A DNA stretch of 64,000 nt, taken from Anaerolineales bacterium. GTDB lineage: Bacteria; Chloroflexota; Anaerolineae; 4572-78; J111. The stretch is taken from positions 357,109 through 421,108 of the forward strand of contig JACKAU010000009.1 in the NCBI GenBank assembly GCA_020634855.1, in the 5' to 3' direction. A program made the position numbers and the translations under genes. Under the pieces are notes generated by a model. It saw only the letters and a program-made list of their open reading frames with translations. It was not told where the DNA came from and made no database searches. Below, piece by piece: positions 60,446-64,000 of the stretch (positions are counted from its first letter, which is position 1; each line of letters begins with the position of its first letter).

Positions 60446-62773
60446 TCACCACAGTACCCAATCGACCAGTCGGCGGCGGAGACGGAGGGCGAGAGGGCCA
60501 GGAGGGAGATCGAGCCAGGTGAGGTTATAGTGGTTGTGCAGGCGAAGGTCGGGGTTGAGGTGAAGGGTGAGGCTCAGGAGTTTGGGCGAAGCCATGAGGG
60601 AGTGGGCGAGAGCCCCGACCTGGCGAACACTGTTGGGAGGCAGATCGAGGGTTTGGGTGTGGATAGGGTGGTCATCGAGGCGAATTTCAAGGATGCCGTT
60701 GGGGTAGGCTTGTAGGGTGTCGTTGATGGCCCAGATGGCGGCGGTGAAGGTATCGCCGGGAGACCAGCGGCGACCGGGTGGGAAATCGAGGCTGATGAGA
60801 ATCGGGTGGTAGAGATCGGTCAGATGCTCGAAAGCCCGTTTGGGCCGGCCGTAGTAATCGACGATAGACCAGCTAATGGCGGGCCAGGGATCGTTGAACT
60901 GCCATATACAGAGACCACCGGTATAGTTTTTGCGCCGCCGCATGTGTTCAATAGCGATTTGGAGGGCGGCGGCTTGGGCGAATTGAGAATTGAGAATTGA
61001 GAATGAAGAATCCTCTTCTCCATTCTTCATTCTCAATTCTTCATTCCTAATCGAGAGGTAGTGGTGGAGTTTGGGTAGGTCGGCGTGGTGAGTTGACCAC
61101 TGGGCGGGATCGGTGGGGTTGGGCAGAGTGGCGCGGAGGGTGTCGAGGTGGGGGAGGGCTTGGAGGCCGAATTCGCTGAGGAAACGGGCGTTTTCTTGGC
61201 GGTAGCTGTGCAGTGGGGCGAGACCGTGCCAGACGTGCCAGTTGTGGGCATCGCCGCCGTGGGTCGCCGTAGGTGAGGTGGGGATGAAGGGGCGCGTACC
61301 ATCATAGCGGGCGACGACGCGGGCTAGAGTGTTGAGCAGGGGCTGATTGCGCCGCCGGCTGAATTCATTGCCGCCGCACCAAAGTATAATCGAAGGGTGA
61401 TGGCGGGTTCGGCAGACAATGGCGCTGCATTCGGCATCGACATGGCTAAGGTAGGCGCTGCCGGTGGGGAACGCCCCCAAGAACATACAGGCAAACGGGA
61501 ATTCTTGCCAGACCAGCAAGCCCAGTTCGTCACACCCATCGTAGAAGGCGCGTTTTTCGCGCAGGCCGCCGCCCCAGATTCGAAGCAGGTTGGCGCCGCT
61601 GTCACGAACCAGGCGCAGCCGGCGCTCGTAATCGGCGGAGCGAAGACGACCGGGGAAGCAATCGGCGGGGACCCAGTTGAGACCGCGCATAAATTCCGGG
61701 TGGCCGTTGAGATTGAATTGCCACTGATTGAACGAGACGTGACGAAAGCCGGTGCGCAGTGTAACAGCATCGAGCGGATGACCATCAGGGCAAGTTAGGC
61801 TGATCGTCACGTTATACAGATTCGGCTCACCGCGATCCCAGGGCTGCCATAATTTGATGCTGGGTAGCCGGCAGGATAAGGTTCGATCGACGCGGCCGGC
61901 GGGTAGGGTTAAATTGAATGTGATGGGTGGGAGTGGATCGCCGTTGAAGTTGGCCGGGGTTAGGGTGACGACAGCGTCGGCCGAAGTGGCTTGGGAGCTA
62001 TCGAGAGTTAGGTGGATAGTGCAATTGGCGGGCGAGTCATCGGCTAAAGCCTTGATTCTAGGGATGTCACCGGCTGAAGCCTCGACTCCGGCGATGGGGA
62101 CAGCCGTGACGCCGGCTTCCAAAATGGCAACCGGGCCGGTCATTACCAGCCGGACGTCATCCCAAATGCCCATTGTGCGAATAGGCGGGGCGAAATCCCA
62201 ACCAAAAGACATTTGGCATTTAGTCGTGGCCGAACGGTCGGGATAGACGCCGGTCCAACTACGCTGGAGTTGATTGGCCAGGCCCGCCCACAGTTTTTGG
62301 AGCGGATTTAGCCGGCGGCGCGGCAACGCCGTGCTGCCCCACAAGCGAACCGCAATATCTAACCGCCCGGTTTGCGCGGCCGGCGTCACCTCAATAATTT
62401 GCCGAGAGAACATCCCTTCGTGGCGAGCCATTTCTCGCCCGTTAACAAAGATGGCGGACAAGTAGTCGATGCCTTCAAAGATCAAAAAGGCCCGGGCTGT
62501 CGGCGGCAGCGGATCGAGATCAAGGGTGCGCCGGTACCACCAATCGACATTTTCGACCCAGAGGCTATCTTGATAGTTTTCGCCAAAGAAAGGATCGGGG
62601 ATGCGGTTAAGGGCCAGCAGATCGGTGCGGACATTGCCGGGGACAGTGGCCGGCAGCCATTCTTGAACCCGGTGGAGGTCGAATACGTTGAAGGCCGCGA
62701 AAGGGCAACGCGGCGCTTGTCCAAAGCGCCATTGGTTATCATTGAGGCTTATGATGGATCGGGACACGGGCAA
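60446..62773 (-). CDS. Glycoside hydrolase family 2 beta-mannosidase
   Basis: This is a 775-residue GH2 enzyme. The N-terminal sugar-binding domain has VPGNVRTDLLALNRIPDPFF and ENVDWWYRRTL, the start seen in beta-mannosidases. The catalytic barrel has HPEFMRGLNWVPADCFPGR, LLRIWGGGLREKRAFYDGCD, the acid/base Glu in LWCGGNEFSRR and the probable nucleophile Glu in FLSEFGLQALP. No signal peptide is seen, so it acts on imported mannosides in the cytoplasm. The aldo/keto reductase gene lies upstream in the same direction. Confidence 0.9.
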   Translation of the reverse strand: MPVSRSIISLNDNQWRFGQAPRCPFAAFNVFDLHRVQEWLPATVPGNVRTDLLALNRIPDPFFGENYQDSLWVENVDWWYRRTLDLDPLPPTARAFLIFEGIDYLSAIFVNGREMARHEGMFSRQIIEVTPAAQTGRLDIAVRLWGSTALPRRRLNPLQKLWAGLANQLQRSWTGVYPDRSATTKCQMSFGWDFAPPIRTMGIWDDVRLVMTGPVAILEAGVTAVPIAGVEASAGDIPRIKALADDSPANCTIHLTLDSSQATSADAVVTLTPANFNGDPLPPITFNLTLPAGRVDRTLSCRLPSIKLWQPWDRGEPNLYNVTISLTCPDGHPLDAVTLRTGFRHVSFNQWQFNLNGHPEFMRGLNWVPADCFPGRLRSADYERRLRLVRDSGANLLRIWGGGLREKRAFYDGCDELGLLVWQEFPFACMFLGAFPTGSAYLSHVDAECSAIVCRTRHHPSIILWCGGNEFSRRRNQPLLNTLARVVARYDGTRPFIPTSPTATHGGDAHNWHVWHGLAPLHSYRQENARFLSEFGLQALPHLDTLRATLPNPTDPAQWSTHHADLPKLHHYLSIRNEELRMKNGEEDSSFSILNSQFAQAAALQIAIEHMRRRKNYTGGLCIWQFNDPWPAISWSIVDYYGRPKRAFEHLTDLYHPILISLDFPPGRRWSPGDTFTAAIWAINDTLQAYPNGILEIRLDDHPIHTQTLDLPPNSVRQVGALAHSLMASPKLLSLTLHLNPDLRLHNHYNLTWLDLPPGPLALRLRRRLVDWVLW

Positions 62774-62800
62774 GAGATGCTGTACTTATCTTTGTTTCAG

Positions 62801-63784
62801 TTAACTGTGCCCAAGAACAGGGTGGGGTAGGTAAGGCTCCTCAAGGTATTGACAATCCTCGGTTGTAAGGCTGATATCGAGCGCAGCAACGGCTTCTTCC
62901 AGATGGCTCATTTTGCTGGCTCCGATGATAGGGGCCGTCACTCCCGGTCGGTGCAGCAGCCAGGCTAGGGCGATTTGAGCCGGTTTGACGCCTTTTTGGC
63001 CGGCCAGGTCAACGACTCGGTCAACGATATCGAAATCGGTATTATTGTAATACATGTCGTGAGCGAAATTATCGGATTTGGCGCGGGTGGTGGGGCCGGC
63101 GCTTTCCCCGCGTTGACGATTGCCGGCCAGGAAGCCGCGCGCCAGCGGACTCCAGGGGATAAGCCCAACGCCCTCCGCCAGACAAAGCGAGTTCATTTCG
63201 CGCTCTTCTTCGCGGTAAACCAGGTTGTAATGATTTTGCATGGAGACAAAGCGAGTCCAGCCGTGCAGGTCGGCCAGATAGAGGGTCTTAGCGAACTGCC
63301 AGGCAAACATGCTCGACGCGCCGATGTAGCGGGCTTTGCCCGATTTGACGACATCGTGTAGGGCTTCGAGTGTTTCCTCGATGGGCGTCTCGTAATCCCA
63401 GCGGTGAATTTGATAGAGGTCGATGTAATCGGTGCCGAGACGCCGGAGCGAGGCATCGACGGCCTCGAAGATATGTTTACGGGAAAGACCACCTTGGTTG
63501 GGTTTGTCGCCCATCGGAAAATAGACTTTAGTAGCCAGCACATATTCATCGCGGCGAGCAAAATCGCGTAGCGCCCGGCCAACAACTTCCTCACTCACTC
63601 CCATTGAATACATATTAGCCGTATCGAAGAAATTAATGCCCAATTCCAGAGCGCGTTGGATAAAAGGCCGACTTTGGTCTTCGGACAGCACCCAATCGCG
63701 CCAATTGGGTGTGCCGTAGGTCATCGTTCCTAGGCAGATGCGGGAAACTTTAAGACCGGTGCGGCCAAGGTTGATGTAGTCCAT
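62801..63784 (-). CDS. Aldo/keto reductase
   Basis: This TIM-barrel NADPH oxidoreductase has about 327 residues. The catalytic tetrad is visible: Asp and Tyr in FFDTANMYSMG, Lys in LATKVYFP, and His in DLYQIHRWDYETP. SRGFLAG-like LARGFLAGNRQRG and RPGVTAPIIGASKMSHLEEA follow. The start at 63784 is chosen because GGAGG lies four bases upstream and the family N-terminus (MDYINLGRTGLKVSRI) begins there; in-frame codons continue up to 63865. It lies 28 bases before the mannosidase and may act with it in sugar use. Confidence 0.92.
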   Translation of the reverse strand: MDYINLGRTGLKVSRICLGTMTYGTPNWRDWVLSEDQSRPFIQRALELGINFFDTANMYSMGVSEEVVGRALRDFARRDEYVLATKVYFPMGDKPNQGGLSRKHIFEAVDASLRRLGTDYIDLYQIHRWDYETPIEETLEALHDVVKSGKARYIGASSMFAWQFAKTLYLADLHGWTRFVSMQNHYNLVYREEEREMNSLCLAEGVGLIPWSPLARGFLAGNRQRGESAGPTTRAKSDNFAHDMYYNNTDFDIVDRVVDLAGQKGVKPAQIALAWLLHRPGVTAPIIGASKMSHLEEAVAALDISLTTEDCQYLEEPYLPHPVLGHS

Positions 63785-64000
63785 TGTTCCTCCAAAATAA
63801 ATCTCTTGATTAGCTGTCGGTTTTTGGAACATAGTACGCCTTTTAAGGTTATGAGCAAATCTCATTAATTTGAGTAACCTATCCCGTGCTTACCTTGGAT
63901 TTATCAAACGGCAAGATGATGAATTCAAATGGCGTTGCTATGGTTTGTTAATGTGGTGGTGTTGGTGTCGCATTGGTTGGGGGGTATATGTGACTCTTGT
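63785..64000. other. Right-edge intergenic region
   Basis: This is the presumed promoter region of the aldo/keto reductase. No further gene start or hairpin was recognised before the window ends. Confidence 0.45.

Overview
The window looks like part of a chromosome of a Chloroflexota bacterium, probably from the Anaerolineae/Caldilineae side. This is an inference from style, not a database match. The signs are moderately GC-rich coding DNA, large LuxR/NB-ARC-type regulators, secreted SBBP/YVTN proteins with a dockerin, EgtB/EgtD without other egt genes, TIR and effector-associated domains, a Wadjet locus, and many short dispersed hairpin repeats between genes.

Layout. 1-278 is the start of a MetE-like gene running off the left edge. 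446-1102 is a 42-bp tandem repeat array. 1240-10275 is one minus-strand block that reads, in transcription order, GntR regulator, pcaC, pcaH, pcaG, pcaB, livG, livF, livH, livM, livK: protocatechuate ring cleavage together with a branched-chain-type (probably aromatic acid) ABC importer. A promoter with overlapping GTATAC operators sits in front of it. 10.5-17.6 kb holds an FtsX-type permease, a large LuxR regulator, a zinc-ribbon acetamidase/formamidase and a MoaD/ThiS-like protein. 17.9-20.1 kb holds a 41-bp array, an unknown gene with a strong promoter, REP-like repeats and an IS200-type transposase. 20.2-22.6 kb is egtB/egtD (ergothioneine). 23-31 kb holds DinB and GNAT proteins, a pair of related small proteins and a 1170-residue secreted dockerin protein. 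31.7-34.7 kb is SCO1, PCu(A)C and a cytochrome oxidase subunit I homologue that has lost nearly all heme and copper ligands. 35.4-40.1 kb is an AT-richer, frameshift-laden island with three tandem TIR genes and nucleotidyltransferases. 40.2-42.0 kb repeats the array plus unknown-gene module. 42.2-47.9 kb holds a rhodanese, two c-type cytochromes and a PhoX-like phosphatase. 48.3-56.3 kb is a PIG-L deacetylase and a complete Wadjet (JetABCD) operon led by a small HTH gene. 56.5-63.8 kb is mostly housekeeping and catabolic genes.

The most unusual items are the duplicated array/promoter/unknown-protein module, the ligand-less oxidase subunit, the TIR trio and the HTH-led Wadjet operon.

Frameshifts are concentrated in a few zones: livM, about 36-40 kb and about 50.8-52.5 kb. 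Many are one-base changes in homopolymers, so local sequence error must be considered before these genes are called dead.
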